64,000 nt of DNA from Paracoccus sp. S3-43 (lineage in GTDB: Bacteria > Pseudomonadota > Alphaproteobacteria > Rhodobacterales > Rhodobacteraceae). Positions 42,519-51,065 of this stretch are shown in pieces (position 1 is the stretch's first letter; each line of letters opens with the position of its first letter). The notes below the pieces were generated by a model. It saw nothing but the letters and a program-made list of their open reading frames with translations. It had not been told where the DNA came from and searched no databases. The stretch is taken from positions 3,147,001 to 3,211,000 of the forward strand of contig NZ_CP119082.1 of the NCBI RefSeq assembly GCF_029027965.1, read 5' to 3'. The translations under genes were made by a program, and so were the position numbers.

Positions 42519-43886
42519 TCAGTTCAGCGTGGCCCAGGTCTGCTGGATCCGGTCCGCGACCTCTTGCGCGGAAGCGCCGCCGACGAAATTCACCATGCCC
42601 GTCCAGAAGGCGCCCGCGCCGACCGCGCCCGGCATCAGATCCGACCCGTCGAAGCGGAACACCGTCGCATCCAGCAGGATCTGGCCCAGCCGCCGTTGGG
42701 TTTCATCCGCATAGGCGTCCATGTTGACGCCGGTATGGGGCGTGGTGAAGCCCGATTGCGCCATCCACAATTCATGCGCGGCGGGGGTCTTCAGGAACTC
42801 GATGAAGGCCAGGGCCACGGGGTTGTCGGAAAACACCCCGAACAGCGTGCCGCCACCCAGCACCGGCTGGCCCAGCCTGCCATCGGCGGGGGCCGGGAAA
42901 TAGAAGAAATCCGCATCCTCGCCCACCACGATGCCTTCGGGGAAGAAGGACGGGATGAAGCTGGCCTGCCGGTGCATGTAGCAGGCGGGCGGGCTTTCGA
43001 ACAAACCGGCGGGGCTGTCGCGGAAATCGCTGGACGCGACCGAGGCCGGGCCGCCCGCCACGAAATGGGGATTCCTGGCGAACCAGCCGAATTCCTCGAT
43101 GGCGGCGACGACCTTGGGATCGTTGAAGGGCAGCGCGTTGGTGGTCCAGGCGTCGTAATCCTGGGGCGTGGTCAGGCGCAGCATCAGATCCTCGACCCAG
43201 TCGGTCGCGGGCCAGCCGGTCGCCCCGCCCGACGCCAGACCGATGCACCAGGGGGTTTCGCCATCCGCCGCGATCTGTTCGGTCAGCGCCTTCAGATCCT
43301 CATAGGTCGTGGGGATGTCGTATCCGGCATCCTCGAAGTTTTCCGGGACATACCAGACCAGCGACTTCACATCGGCCTTGTAGGGGAAGGCGAAGAAATG
43401 ATCGGCTCCGTCCCGGCCGGCATAGGTGCCAAGCGCGGCCCAGCTGTCGCCCGCCGCGTAATTGTCGCGCACCCATTGCGCGGTCTCCTCGCCCAGATCG
43501 CGCAGATATCCCTTGGAGGCCAGATCCGCCGCCAGCCCCGGCTGCGGCAGCACCGCGATGTCGGGGGGCGAGCCTGCCTCGCTGTCGATGACGATCTGCT
43601 GTTCGAAACTGGTCGACCCCGAATAGTTCACCGTGGCACCCGTCGCGTCCTCGAAATAGGCGGCGATCGAGGTGAAAAGCTCCTGGTCCGGTCCCAGCCA
43701 GGGCGCCAGGATCGTGACACTCTGGCCTTGCAGGTCGGGATGGGCGGCCCCGAAATCCTCAAGGCTCTGCCAGTTGATCCGGTCGTCGCTGCCCTTTTCG
43801 ATCACCAGCTGCGCCTGCGCGCCACCGGCCGTCAGCGCGGCAATCGTCACGGCAATCATCGCGGTCGCATGAAACGATGTCCTCAT
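42519..43886 (-). CDS. aglE: Alpha-glucoside-binding periplasmic protein
   Basis: 455-residue extracellular solute-binding protein (family 1) with signal peptide (MRTSFHATAMIAVTIAALTAGGAQA). SGSTSFEQQIVIDSEAGSPPDIAVLPQPGLAADLASKGYL is a characteristic early ligand-binding segment. The ATG at 43886 follows a GGGGGGG purine run with GGAAGG. First gene of aglE-F-G-A-K; a dyad lies at 43937-43953 upstream. Confidence 0.9.
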   Translation of the reverse strand: MRTSFHATAMIAVTIAALTAGGAQAQLVIEKGSDDRINWQSLEDFGAAHPDLQGQSVTILAPWLGPDQELFTSIAAYFEDATGATVNYSGSTSFEQQIVIDSEAGSPPDIAVLPQPGLAADLASKGYLRDLGEETAQWVRDNYAAGDSWAALGTYAGRDGADHFFAFPYKADVKSLVWYVPENFEDAGYDIPTTYEDLKALTEQIAADGETPWCIGLASGGATGWPATDWVEDLMLRLTTPQDYDAWTTNALPFNDPKVVAAIEEFGWFARNPHFVAGGPASVASSDFRDSPAGLFESPPACYMHRQASFIPSFFPEGIVVGEDADFFYFPAPADGRLGQPVLGGGTLFGVFSDNPVALAFIEFLKTPAAHELWMAQSGFTTPHTGVNMDAYADETQRRLGQILLDATVFRFDGSDLMPGAVGAGAFWTGMVNFVGGASAQEVADRIQQTWATLN

Positions 43887-43936
43887 GTCCCCCCCCTTCC
43901 AGTCTTCGCAGCTTATGCGCGAAAATTTGGCCCGAT

Positions 43937-43953
43937 GGTCTCTTGATAAGACC
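43937..43953. promoter_or_regulatory. Weak dyad upstream of aglE
   Basis: GGTCT, seven bases, AGACC lies 50 bp before the aglE start, in the 82-bp gap to the metallohydrolase relic. LacI-type AglR is the usual regulator of this operon but no such gene is in the window. Tentative. Confidence 0.25.
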
Positions 43954-43968
43954 CATTCTGTCAAACGC

Positions 43969-45019
43969 TTATTCCCATTCCAGTTCTTTGAAGGCCGCCG
44001 TCGCATCGCGCGCGGCAGATTCGGGAAACGCCGCCCAGTCCGAGGCGAAGGGCTGCAAGGCGGCGACGATGGCGGGGACCGCCTGCGACAGGGGCAGACC
44101 GGCCGCGACGGCCTCTCTTATGCGGGCGGCCAAGGCGGTCAGGAACTCCTGCTGCGCGCCCACCGCCTGCGTCCAGTCCGCCGCGACCGGCCCGTGGCCC
44201 GGCACGACAGGACCGCCGGTCCGGGCCGCCGCCATCCAGTCCAGCCATCCGGGCAGCGATCCGTCCAGGATGGGGTCAGCCCGCGAAACACCAGATCGGC
44301 CGCGAACAGCGTGCCGGTGGCGCTGTCGCGCACGGTCAGGTCGGTGTCGCTGTGCGCGGGGCCTGTGGCGGTCAATGTCAGGATGCGCCCGCCCAGGTCG
44401 ATGTCCATGCTGTCCGCGACCGCGATGTCGGGCAGCACCACCCGCGTGCCGATCATCGGCCCCGGCCCGTAAAGAGCGGTCAGGTTGTCCAGATAGACCG
44501 GGCTGCGCGCCGCCAGCGCGTCCCCCAGCCGGGCATGGCCGACGATGACGGTGCCCGCCTCGTGGAAGAGCTCGGCCCCGAAGGCATGGTCGGGATGCAT
44601 ATGGGTGACGATCAGGTGGCTGATCGGCTTGTCGCTGATCCGCCGGATCGCCGCGAACAACGCCTGCCCCTGCTGGCGGGACGTGCCCGCGTCGATCACC
44701 GCGATGCTGTCCTGCCCGATGACGAAGCCCAGATCGGCGATCCAGCCGTCCGGGCTGTCCTCGAACTGGGCGATCTGGCCGATATGGACGTGGATGCCAT
44801 CCGCCACCGCCTGAACCGGCAGGGCGGGCAGGTCGGCCAGGGGTGCGCAGGACAAGCCGCCCTGGACCAGCGAGGGACGGTCCCCCAGCCACCCTTCGGC
44901 GATTCGCGGCGCCTGGGCCTCGCATTCCGCCAGGGACGCAAAGGCGGCGCGACCAGCGTCATCGGGGCGCAAGTCGGCGGATTCGCGGCAAGGCAGGCGG
45001 ATAAGATGGCATGAAACAT
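43969..45019 (-). pseudogene. Quinoprotein relay system zinc metallohydrolase 2, two frameshifts
   Basis: Metallo-beta-lactamase-fold protein found with PQQ operons (SoxH-related 'relay' family). Three reading phases carry consecutive parts. The N terminus MFHAILSACLAANPPTCAP starts at ATG 45019. The middle part (LAECEAQAPRIAEGWLG...THMHPDHAFG...LFAADLVFRGLTP) is in a second phase. The C-terminal part (ILDGSLPGWLDWMA...VVPGHGPV...FKELEWE) is in a third. Both breaks lie in CCCC runs (coding strand): 44964-44967 and 44272-44275. Adding one C at each restores a 350-residue protein. This is either genuine decay or two homopolymer errors. Confidence 0.85.
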
Positions 45020-45084
45020 TGCCGGATCTTCCCAAAGAAGCGGTTGCGCTTTCCAAGTTTTCGTGACCTCCGACCTTGGTCGTG

Positions 45085-45112
45085 TTGAATCGCGTTGTCT
45101 CTGGGCTAACAT
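45085..45112 (+). promoter_or_regulatory. Possible sigma-70 promoter of pqqA
   Basis: TTGAAT, 16 bases, TAACAT lies 46 bp upstream of the pqqA ATG, in the gap facing the divergent metallohydrolase. Spacing is one base short of ideal. Confidence 0.35.
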
Positions 45113-45157
45113 CACAGACAGTCGCCAATTGGGCGGCCGTGGATTTGGAGGAAATGC

Positions 45158-45250
45158 ATGGCTTGGTCGAAACCCATCCTGAAAGAAATCGCCTGCGGCA
45201 TGGAAATCAACATGTACGCCCCGGCCGAGGACGAACCCGTCCTGTTCTGA
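45158..45250 (+). CDS. pqqA: PQQ precursor peptide
   Basis: 30-residue peptide whose glutamate and tyrosine are joined and cut out to form PQQ. The residues E16 and Y20 stand in the conserved MEINMYAPAE context. It has a GGAGGAA ribosome site and was missed by length-limited gene calling. A terminator-like hairpin follows, which would favour production of more pqqA than pqqB-E. Confidence 0.95.
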   Translation: MAWSKPILKEIACGMEINMYAPAEDEPVLF

Positions 45251-45277
45251 GGCTTTCGCTTCAGGCGTCATGACCGG

Positions 45278-45308
45278 CCCCGTCCGACGCTATCGGGCGG
45301 GGTCTTTT
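45278..45308 (+). terminator. Attenuating hairpin between pqqA and pqqB
   Basis: Ten-bp stem 45278-45287/45293-45302 (one G-T pair), five-base loop, then TCTTTT. It is a good intrinsic terminator 27 bp after pqqA and 14 bp before pqqB, so most transcripts probably end here with partial readthrough into pqqB-E. Confidence 0.65.
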
Positions 45309-45321
45309 CGTCAGGGGGATC

Positions 45322-46203
45322 ATGCGGATCATCGTGCTGGGCGCGGCGGCGGGCGGCGGCCTGCCGCAATGGAACTGCGGCTGCGGCAACTGCAACGCCG
45401 CCCGGGTCGGCCGTATTCCGGCGATGACGCAAAGCTCGGTCGCGGTCAGCGCGGATGGCCGGGACTGGGCGATCCTGAACGCCTCGCCCGATATCCGCGC
45501 GCAACTGGCGGCGACGCCCGCGCTGCACCCGACCGGGCTGCGCGATGTGCCGCTGCGGTCGGTGCTGGTGACGAACGGCGATATCGACCATGTGGCGGGG
45601 CTGCTGACGCTGCGCGAAGGCCAGCCTTTCGCGCTTTATGCGACAGCCGCGATCCATGCGGCGCTTGCCGAGAACCCGATGCTGGGCGCGTTGCGCGAGG
45701 ATCTGGTGCCGCGCCGGACCGTGGCCTTGGACCAGACGATCGACCTGGCGCCGGGGCTGACCGCCACGCTGTTCGCGGTGCCGGGCAAGGTGCCGCTGTA
45801 TCAGGAAAGCGCGGTGGTCGAAACCGGGCTGGTGGGGGAAACCACCGTGGGCGTGGAACTGGCGGCCAAGGGGCGCCGCGCGCTGTATATCCCCGGCTGC
45901 GCCGACCTGCCGGGCTGGCTGCTGGACCGCATCGCGGGCGCCGATCTGCTGATGTTCGACGGCACCCTGTGGGAGGATGACGAGATGATCCGCATGGGAC
46001 TTGGGCAAAAGACCGGCCTGCGCATGGGTCACATGCCGGTGACGGACGCGATGGCCGCGCTGCGGGACGTGCCGGTCGGCAGGCGGGTCTTCGTCCACAT
46101 GAACAATTCGAACCCGCTGACCGATCCCGGCAGCACGCAGGCCGCCGAAGCCCAGGCCGCTGGCTGGCAGATCGGCCGCGACGGAATGGAGATCACGCTG
46201 TGA
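45322..46203 (+). CDS. pqqB: PQQ biosynthesis protein PqqB
   Basis: 293-residue metallo-beta-lactamase-fold enzyme proposed to hydroxylate the PQQ precursor tyrosine. It begins MRIIVLGAAAGGGLPQWNCGCGNCNAAR with the cysteine cluster of the family, then VTNGDIDHVAGLLTLREGQ. The late HMPVTDAMAAL and HMNNSNPL motifs carry metal-ligand histidines. The ATG is preceded by AGGGGGA. The last bases overlap the GTG start of pqqC. Confidence 0.95.
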   Translation: MRIIVLGAAAGGGLPQWNCGCGNCNAARVGRIPAMTQSSVAVSADGRDWAILNASPDIRAQLAATPALHPTGLRDVPLRSVLVTNGDIDHVAGLLTLREGQPFALYATAAIHAALAENPMLGALREDLVPRRTVALDQTIDLAPGLTATLFAVPGKVPLYQESAVVETGLVGETTVGVELAAKGRRALYIPGCADLPGWLLDRIAGADLLMFDGTLWEDDEMIRMGLGQKTGLRMGHMPVTDAMAALRDVPVGRRVFVHMNNSNPLTDPGSTQAAEAQAAGWQIGRDGMEITL

Positions 46204-46952
46204 AGGACATGCAGGATCAGGCGCAATCGCGCGACGATTTCGAGGCCCGGCTGCGCGCCATCGGCGCCGAACGCTATCACGACCGCCACCCGTTCCACGA
46301 ACGGCTGCATGGCGGGCATTGCACCCCGGACGAGGTTCGCGCCTGGATCATCAACCGCTGGATGTATCAGTCGCGCATCCCGATGAAGGACGCGGCCTTC
46401 ATGTCCCGCGTCGAGGATCCCGACCTGCGCCGCGCCTGGCGCAAGCGGATCGAGGATCACGACGGGGGCCCCACCGAAGGCGGCGGCATCCGCCGCTGGC
46501 TGGCCCTGGCGCAGGCCGTAGGGCTGGACCCGGATTACGTCGCCAGCGGCGTTGGCGTCATGCCTGCCACGCGCTTCGCGGTCGACGCCTATGTCCGTTT
46601 CGTCCGCGACATGCCGCTGCTGGACGCGGTGGCCGCCAGCCTGACGGAACTGTTCGCGCCCAAGATCCACGCCCAGCGGATCGAGGGGCTGCTGGCCCAT
46701 TACGATTTCGCCGACGACGCCAGCCTGTCCTATTTCAGGAAGCGCCTGACCAAGGCGCCCGAGGACGTGAAATTCGGCCTCGATTACGTGCTGACCCATG
46801 CCGACACGCTGGAAAAACAGGACGCGGCGGCGGCGGCGCTGATCTTCAAGACCGACGTGCTGTGGGCGCAGCTCGACGCGCTGTGGCACGGCTATGTCGA
46901 GGGCAATATCCCGCCGGGCGCCTGGCGGCCGGGAGAGGGGATGGCCCCATGA
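46200..46952 (+). CDS. pqqC: Pyrroloquinoline-quinone synthase
   Basis: Cofactor-free oxidase that closes the ring and performs the final eight-electron oxidation to PQQ. The 250 residues form an all-helical fold with RYHDRHPFHERLHGG near the start, NRWMYQSRIPMKDAAFMSR and the late RLTKAPEDVKFGLDYVL. Start is GTG at 46200 overlapping the pqqB stop (GTGA); ATG 46209 is an alternative. It is coupled to pqqD by an ATGA. Confidence 0.95.
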   Translation: MKDMQDQAQSRDDFEARLRAIGAERYHDRHPFHERLHGGHCTPDEVRAWIINRWMYQSRIPMKDAAFMSRVEDPDLRRAWRKRIEDHDGGPTEGGGIRRWLALAQAVGLDPDYVASGVGVMPATRFAVDAYVRFVRDMPLLDAVAASLTELFAPKIHAQRIEGLLAHYDFADDASLSYFRKRLTKAPEDVKFGLDYVLTHADTLEKQDAAAAALIFKTDVLWAQLDALWHGYVEGNIPPGAWRPGEGMAP

Positions 46953-47269
46953 ACGCCCAGCCAGCCCCCCTAAGGCCAGCCGCCCTGATCGAACCCGACG
47001 ACATTGCCTATCTGCCGCGCGGCGTGCGGCTGGCCTGTGACCGGGTGCGCGGCATCCGCGTCTTGCAGGCCCCCGAACGGGCGATGCAGCTGGACGCCAT
47101 CGGCGACGCGATCCTGTCGGAACTGGACGGCGCGCGGACCATGGCCGGGATCGTCCGCGACCTGGCGGCCCGCTACAGCGCGCCCGAGGATCAGATCGCG
47201 GGTGACGTGCGCGATTTCCTGACCGGGCTGATCGAACGCCGGATGGTCTTTGTAAGGGACAGGCCATGA
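46949..47269 (+). CDS. pqqD: PQQ peptide chaperone
   Basis: 106-residue RRE-type domain that holds PqqA and presents it to PqqE. Recognised segments are YLPRGVRLACDRVRGIRVLQAPERAMQLDAIGDAILSELDGARTMAGIV. ATG at 46949 overlaps the pqqC stop; the end overlaps pqqE by 4 bp. Confidence 0.93.
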   Translation: MNAQPAPLRPAALIEPDDIAYLPRGVRLACDRVRGIRVLQAPERAMQLDAIGDAILSELDGARTMAGIVRDLAARYSAPEDQIAGDVRDFLTGLIERRMVFVRDRP

Positions 47270-48402
47270 AGGACCACCGCGACCAGCCCCGCGACCTGGA
47301 CGGCAATCCCGTCACCCCCGGCCTGCCCATGGCGATGCTGGCCGAAATCACCCATCGCTGTCCGCTGGCCTGCCCCTATTGCTCCAACCCCGTGGACCTG
47401 ACCCGCGCCGCGCAGGAACTGACCGCCGACGACTGGGGCCGGGTGTTCCGCCAGGCCGCCGACCTGGGGGTGTTGCAGGTCCATGTCTCGGGCGGGGAAC
47501 CCGGCGCGCGGCGCGATCTGGCGCGGATCGTCGCCCATGCGCGCGATGCGGGTCTGTATGTGAACCTGATCACCTCGGGCATCGGCATCACCCGCGACCG
47601 GCTGGAGGAGCTGGACCGCGCGGGCGTCGATCATGTGCAGTTGTCGTTGCAGGGCATCCGGCCCGACATGGCCGACCGGATCAGCGGCCATCCCGGTTCC
47701 TGGGACAAGAAGATGGGTTTCGCCGGTTGGGTGCAGCAGATCGGCTTTCCGCTGACCATCAACGCCGTGGTGCATCGCCAGAACCTGGAACGCCTGCCCG
47801 AGATGATCGATCTGGCCGAACGGCTGGGCGCGCGCCGGATCGAGGTCGCGACGGTGCAGTTCCACGGCTGGGCCGATCTGAACCGCCGCGCGCTGATGCC
47901 GACGCGCGAACAGGCCGCCTTCGCGCGTCAGGTGGTGAACGAGGCGCGCATCCGCCTGCGCGGGCGGATGGTCATCGACTATGTCCCCGCCGACCACCAC
48001 GCCGTCTATCCCAAGGCCTGCATGGGCGGCTGGGGATCGACCGGGCTGAACGTCGCGCCGGATGGCACGGTGCTGCCCTGCCACGCCGCGCAGTCGATCA
48101 AATGGATGCGCTTCGAGAACGTCCGCGACCGGGATCTGGACCAGATCTGGCACAACTCGGACAGCTTCAACGCCTTTCGCAGCACCGGCTGGATGCCCGA
48201 ACCCTGCCGAAGCTGCGCCCGCAAGACCGTCGATTTCGGCGGCTGCCGCTGTCAGGCGATGGCGCTTGCGGGGGATGCGCGGGCGACCGATCCGGTCTGT
48301 TCGCTGTCCCCCCTTCACGCTGAAGTCGTGGCCCGCGCCGAAGCCGATGCGGGCGCGGACACCGCCGATCTGATCTATCGCCGCATGAGGAAGGGAGAGT
48401 AA
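47266..48402 (+). CDS. pqqE: PqqA peptide cyclase (radical SAM)
   Basis: Forms the Glu-Tyr carbon-carbon bond in PqqA. The 378 residues have the SAM cluster cysteines C32, C36 and C39 in HRCPLACPYC. The auxiliary (SPASM) cluster cysteines follow in ACMGGWG, LPCHAA, and the CRSCARKTVDFGGCRC tail. The ATG start overlaps pqqD. The SoxYZ-like relic follows by 3 bp, as part of the same transcript. Confidence 0.96.
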   Translation: MKDHRDQPRDLDGNPVTPGLPMAMLAEITHRCPLACPYCSNPVDLTRAAQELTADDWGRVFRQAADLGVLQVHVSGGEPGARRDLARIVAHARDAGLYVNLITSGIGITRDRLEELDRAGVDHVQLSLQGIRPDMADRISGHPGSWDKKMGFAGWVQQIGFPLTINAVVHRQNLERLPEMIDLAERLGARRIEVATVQFHGWADLNRRALMPTREQAAFARQVVNEARIRLRGRMVIDYVPADHHAVYPKACMGGWGSTGLNVAPDGTVLPCHAAQSIKWMRFENVRDRDLDQIWHNSDSFNAFRSTGWMPEPCRSCARKTVDFGGCRCQAMALAGDARATDPVCSLSPLHAEVVARAEADAGADTADLIYRRMRKGE

Positions 48403-48405
48403 GCG

Positions 48406-48995
48406 ATGAAGGCCCATATCCTTGCCGCGCTGCTTCTGGCCGGACCGGCGGCGGCGCAGGACAATCCGCTGAAGAATTCGCCGGCCTGGGACGACCTGCG
48501 CGATTCCGTGCTGAGCCTTGCCGCCGATGTGCCGCAGGACGCGGCCGTGCTGGATCTGGACGCCCCCGTCCGCGCGCATGAGGCCGCGATCGTCCCGATC
48601 CGCCTGACCCAGCCCGCGGATGCGCCGCCGGTCCAGGCGGTGACGCTGGTGATCGACGAAAACCCCGCCCCTTGGGCGGCTGCTCGGCCCCGGCGGGCAA
48701 GGACATGGCCGAGGTCGAGGCGACCATGGGCCGGATGCGGTGGAAAAGCGCCGCCCAGGACGGGCGGACCATCGGCACGCTGATGATCCGGCATCCGAAC
48801 TTCTCGGGCCTGCAACGCGACCAGGCGACGCTGCTGAACATCCCGGCCCATTTCATCGACCGGCTGAAGGTCCGGCAGGGCGAGGATCCGGTCTTCCGCT
48901 TCGCCTATGCCCCGAACGGCCAGCCGGTCCGCGTCCATGCCGAGGATACGGACGGCAACACCTGGGACCAGAGCTTCGATGCCGTCAACGGATAA
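48406..48995 (+). pseudogene. SoxYZ-like carrier protein, internally deleted and frameshifted
   Basis: Relic of the quinoprotein dehydrogenase-associated SoxYZ-like carrier. The first phase codes a signal peptide (MKAHILAALLLAGPAAA) and the SoxY-like part to VTLVIDENPAP (48406 to about 48670). The continuation starts at GGCSAPAGKD in another phase from about 48675 and ends DTDGNTWDQSFDAVNG. From memory of the family, some 45-50 residues should lie between the two, and a GGISISENP-like loop is also missing after VRQGED. The cause looks like deletions rather than one base error. Next to intact pqqE. Confidence 0.75.
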
Positions 48996-49068
48996 CGACA
49001 CCCTCAGGACCAAACGCGCCACCACCGTCACCGACGCGCAGGGCTGGATCGCCGGCCAACCCGCCTGA
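48979..49068 (+). CDS. Short frame after the SoxYZ relic
   Basis: ATG at 48979 opens 29 codons (PSTDNDTLRTKRATTVTDAQGWIAGQPA) to TGA at 49066. It has coding-like high GC3 but no recognised domain and may be the end of a longer lost gene. Nothing else was seen in the 196 bp before the response regulator. Confidence 0.2.
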   Translation: MPSTDNDTLRTKRATTVTDAQGWIAGQPA

Positions 49069-49191
49069 CCCGACCCGGCCCGACCGCGACCTTGGTCGCA
49101 TCAGCGGGGTTGCTTTGGCGCGCCGCTGCCCTACAATCGTGAAGGAATGTTGCGGACGGGAGACCGCGACATCATCCGAGGAGGACTCACG

Positions 49192-49899
49192 ATGACAGCC
49201 GCAGCCATGCAGGCCCGTTCGCCGCTGACGCCACGGCAAAACGCCGATCAGGTCCGCGAAATCCTGATCGTGGACGATCACCCGCTGATGTGCGACGCTC
49301 TGGCGCTGACCCTGAAGATCAGCTTCGGCCTGAAGAACGTGCGGACCGCCCGCAGCCTGGGCGCGGCCCTGGACGGGATCAAGGTGCAGGGCGCGCCGGA
49401 CGCGGTGATCCTGGATCTGAACCTGCCCGACGCGCGCGGGGCGGAAGGCATCGTCACCCTGCGCCGGCAGTTGCCCGACGTGCCGATCACGATGATTTCC
49501 GCCGACATGGACGGCGCCATGATCTCGGCCGCGATGGCGGCGGGGGCGCAGGGCTATATTAGCAAGTCTCTCGGCCGCGAGGCCCTGGTCGACAGCCTGC
49601 GCCGCATGTGGGAGGGCGAGCATGTCACCCCCGAAGGCTATGCCCCCGACCAGACGGGCGCCGAGGACGAGGCCAAGGCGGAACTCGCCCGCCGCTTCGC
49701 CACCCTGACCCCGCAGCAGATGAAGATCCTGCGGCTGATCTGCCAGGGCAAGGCGAACAAGGAAATCAGCTATGACCTGTCCATCGCCGAGGCGACGGTC
49801 AAGACCCACATCACCGCCATCATGTCCAAGATCAACGCGCGCCGCCGCACCCAGGCGGTGCTGCTTGCCAATACGGTCCGCCTGTTCGAGGCGGGCTGA
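49192..49899 (+). CDS. NarL/LuxR-type response regulator
   Basis: 235 residues: receiver domain with acid pair near 28-29 (IVDDH) and phosphoacceptor D75 in AVILDLNLPD. The C-terminal LuxR HTH lies about 165-225 (LTPQQMKILRLICQGKANKEISYDLSIAEATVKTHITAIMSKI). GAGGAGGA precedes ATG 49192. The stop overlaps the FIST-gene start (TGATG), so it heads a regulatory operon. In Pseudomonas aeruginosa, pqq genes lie beside a similar two-component set controlling quinoprotein alcohol oxidation; the target here is inferred, not shown. Confidence 0.85.
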   Translation: MTAAAMQARSPLTPRQNADQVREILIVDDHPLMCDALALTLKISFGLKNVRTARSLGAALDGIKVQGAPDAVILDLNLPDARGAEGIVTLRRQLPDVPITMISADMDGAMISAAMAAGAQGYISKSLGREALVDSLRRMWEGEHVTPEGYAPDQTGAEDEAKAELARRFATLTPQQMKILRLICQGKANKEISYDLSIAEATVKTHITAIMSKINARRRTQAVLLANTVRLFEAG

Positions 49900-51065
49900 T
49901 GAATACCGGCCCGGCTGCGAAGGAGGGCGCCACCGGGCCGGTGGCCGTGCAGGCCGACCGCGGACAGGCCGATCACGGCCGGATCCTGCTGGACGGCCTG
50001 CGCGGAGCCAACCCGGCCCTGGTCCTGGTCTTCGGCGCCCATGGTCCCGAACTGGCCGCGCTTGACGCGGCGCTGCGGGCGGGCCTGCCCGAAGGCTGCG
50101 TGATCGCGGGCTGTTCGTCGGCGGGCGAAATCGGGCCGTCGGGCTATGCCTCGGGCAGCGTGATCGCCATCGGCTTTCCGGCGGCGCATTTCCGCGCCTC
50201 GGCCCTGGTGCTGCCGGATCTGGATGCGCTGCCGGTGTCGGACTGGATGGCGGCGCTGCGCCGGTTGCAGGCGGGCTTCGGTCCCGATCCGCAGCGGTCG
50301 CTGTTCGGGCTGCTGCTGGTCGACGGGCTGGCGGGCCAGGAAGACGCGCTTGTGGCGACCATCGACGCGGCGCTGCCCTCGGTCCCGACGCTGGGCGGGT
50401 CGGCGGGCGACGGGCTGCTGTTCCGCCAGACCTGGCTGCTGGCCCAGGGCGAGGTCGTGACCAATGCCGCCGTCTTCCTGCTGGTGGAAACCGATCTGGC
50501 CGTCAGCGAGGTGACCTTCGCCCATTTCAGCCCCACCGACCGGCGCGTGGTCGTGACCGCCGCGATCCCCGAAAAGCGCCGCATCCTGGAACTGAACGCC
50601 GAACCCGCGGCCGAGGAATATGCCCGCCTGACCGGCATCGCCCGCGACGCCCTGACGCCCACCGAATTCGCGCGCCATCCGCTGTTGCTGCGGATGGGCC
50701 GGCACCACCATGTCCGCGCCATCAGCGCCCAGACCGCCGATGGCGGGCTGTCGCTGATGTCGGCCATCGACACCGGCACCGTCCTGACCCTTGGCCGGGC
50801 CGAGGACATGACGCAAGGCTTCGCCGAGGCGCTTGCCGCCCTGCCTCGCCCGCCGCTGATGGTGCTGGGCTTCGACTGCATCCTGCGAAGGCTGGCCCTG
50901 GAACGCGAAGGCTTGCGCGACCAGATGTCGGACCTGCTGGCCCGATACCGCGTCGCGGGCTTCAACACCTATGGCGAACAGCACAGCGGGATGCATGTGA
51001 ACCAGACCTTCGTGGGCCTGGCCTTCATGCCCAATGCCGACGAGGCGGCCCCCGATGCTGCGTGA
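49899..51065 (+). CDS. FIST domain signal-sensing protein (NosP-like)
   Basis: 388 residues, no membrane segment. N-terminal FIST domain (about 25-215: ALVLVFGAHGPELAALDAALRAGL...CVIAGCSSAGEIGPSGYASGSVIAIGF). The FIST_C domain spans about 215-370 (AEEYARLTGIARDALTPTEFARHPLLLRM through NTYGEQHSGMHVNQTFVGLAF). Proteins with these domains partner with kinases; NosP of Pseudomonas binds haem and senses NO. Haem ligands are not evident here, so amino acid or another small ligand is equally possible. Coupled to the kinase by an 11-bp overlap. Confidence 0.85.
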   Translation: MNTGPAAKEGATGPVAVQADRGQADHGRILLDGLRGANPALVLVFGAHGPELAALDAALRAGLPEGCVIAGCSSAGEIGPSGYASGSVIAIGFPAAHFRASALVLPDLDALPVSDWMAALRRLQAGFGPDPQRSLFGLLLVDGLAGQEDALVATIDAALPSVPTLGGSAGDGLLFRQTWLLAQGEVVTNAAVFLLVETDLAVSEVTFAHFSPTDRRVVVTAAIPEKRRILELNAEPAAEEYARLTGIARDALTPTEFARHPLLLRMGRHHHVRAISAQTADGGLSLMSAIDTGTVLTLGRAEDMTQGFAEALAALPRPPLMVLGFDCILRRLALEREGLRDQMSDLLARYRVAGFNTYGEQHSGMHVNQTFVGLAFMPNADEAAPDAA

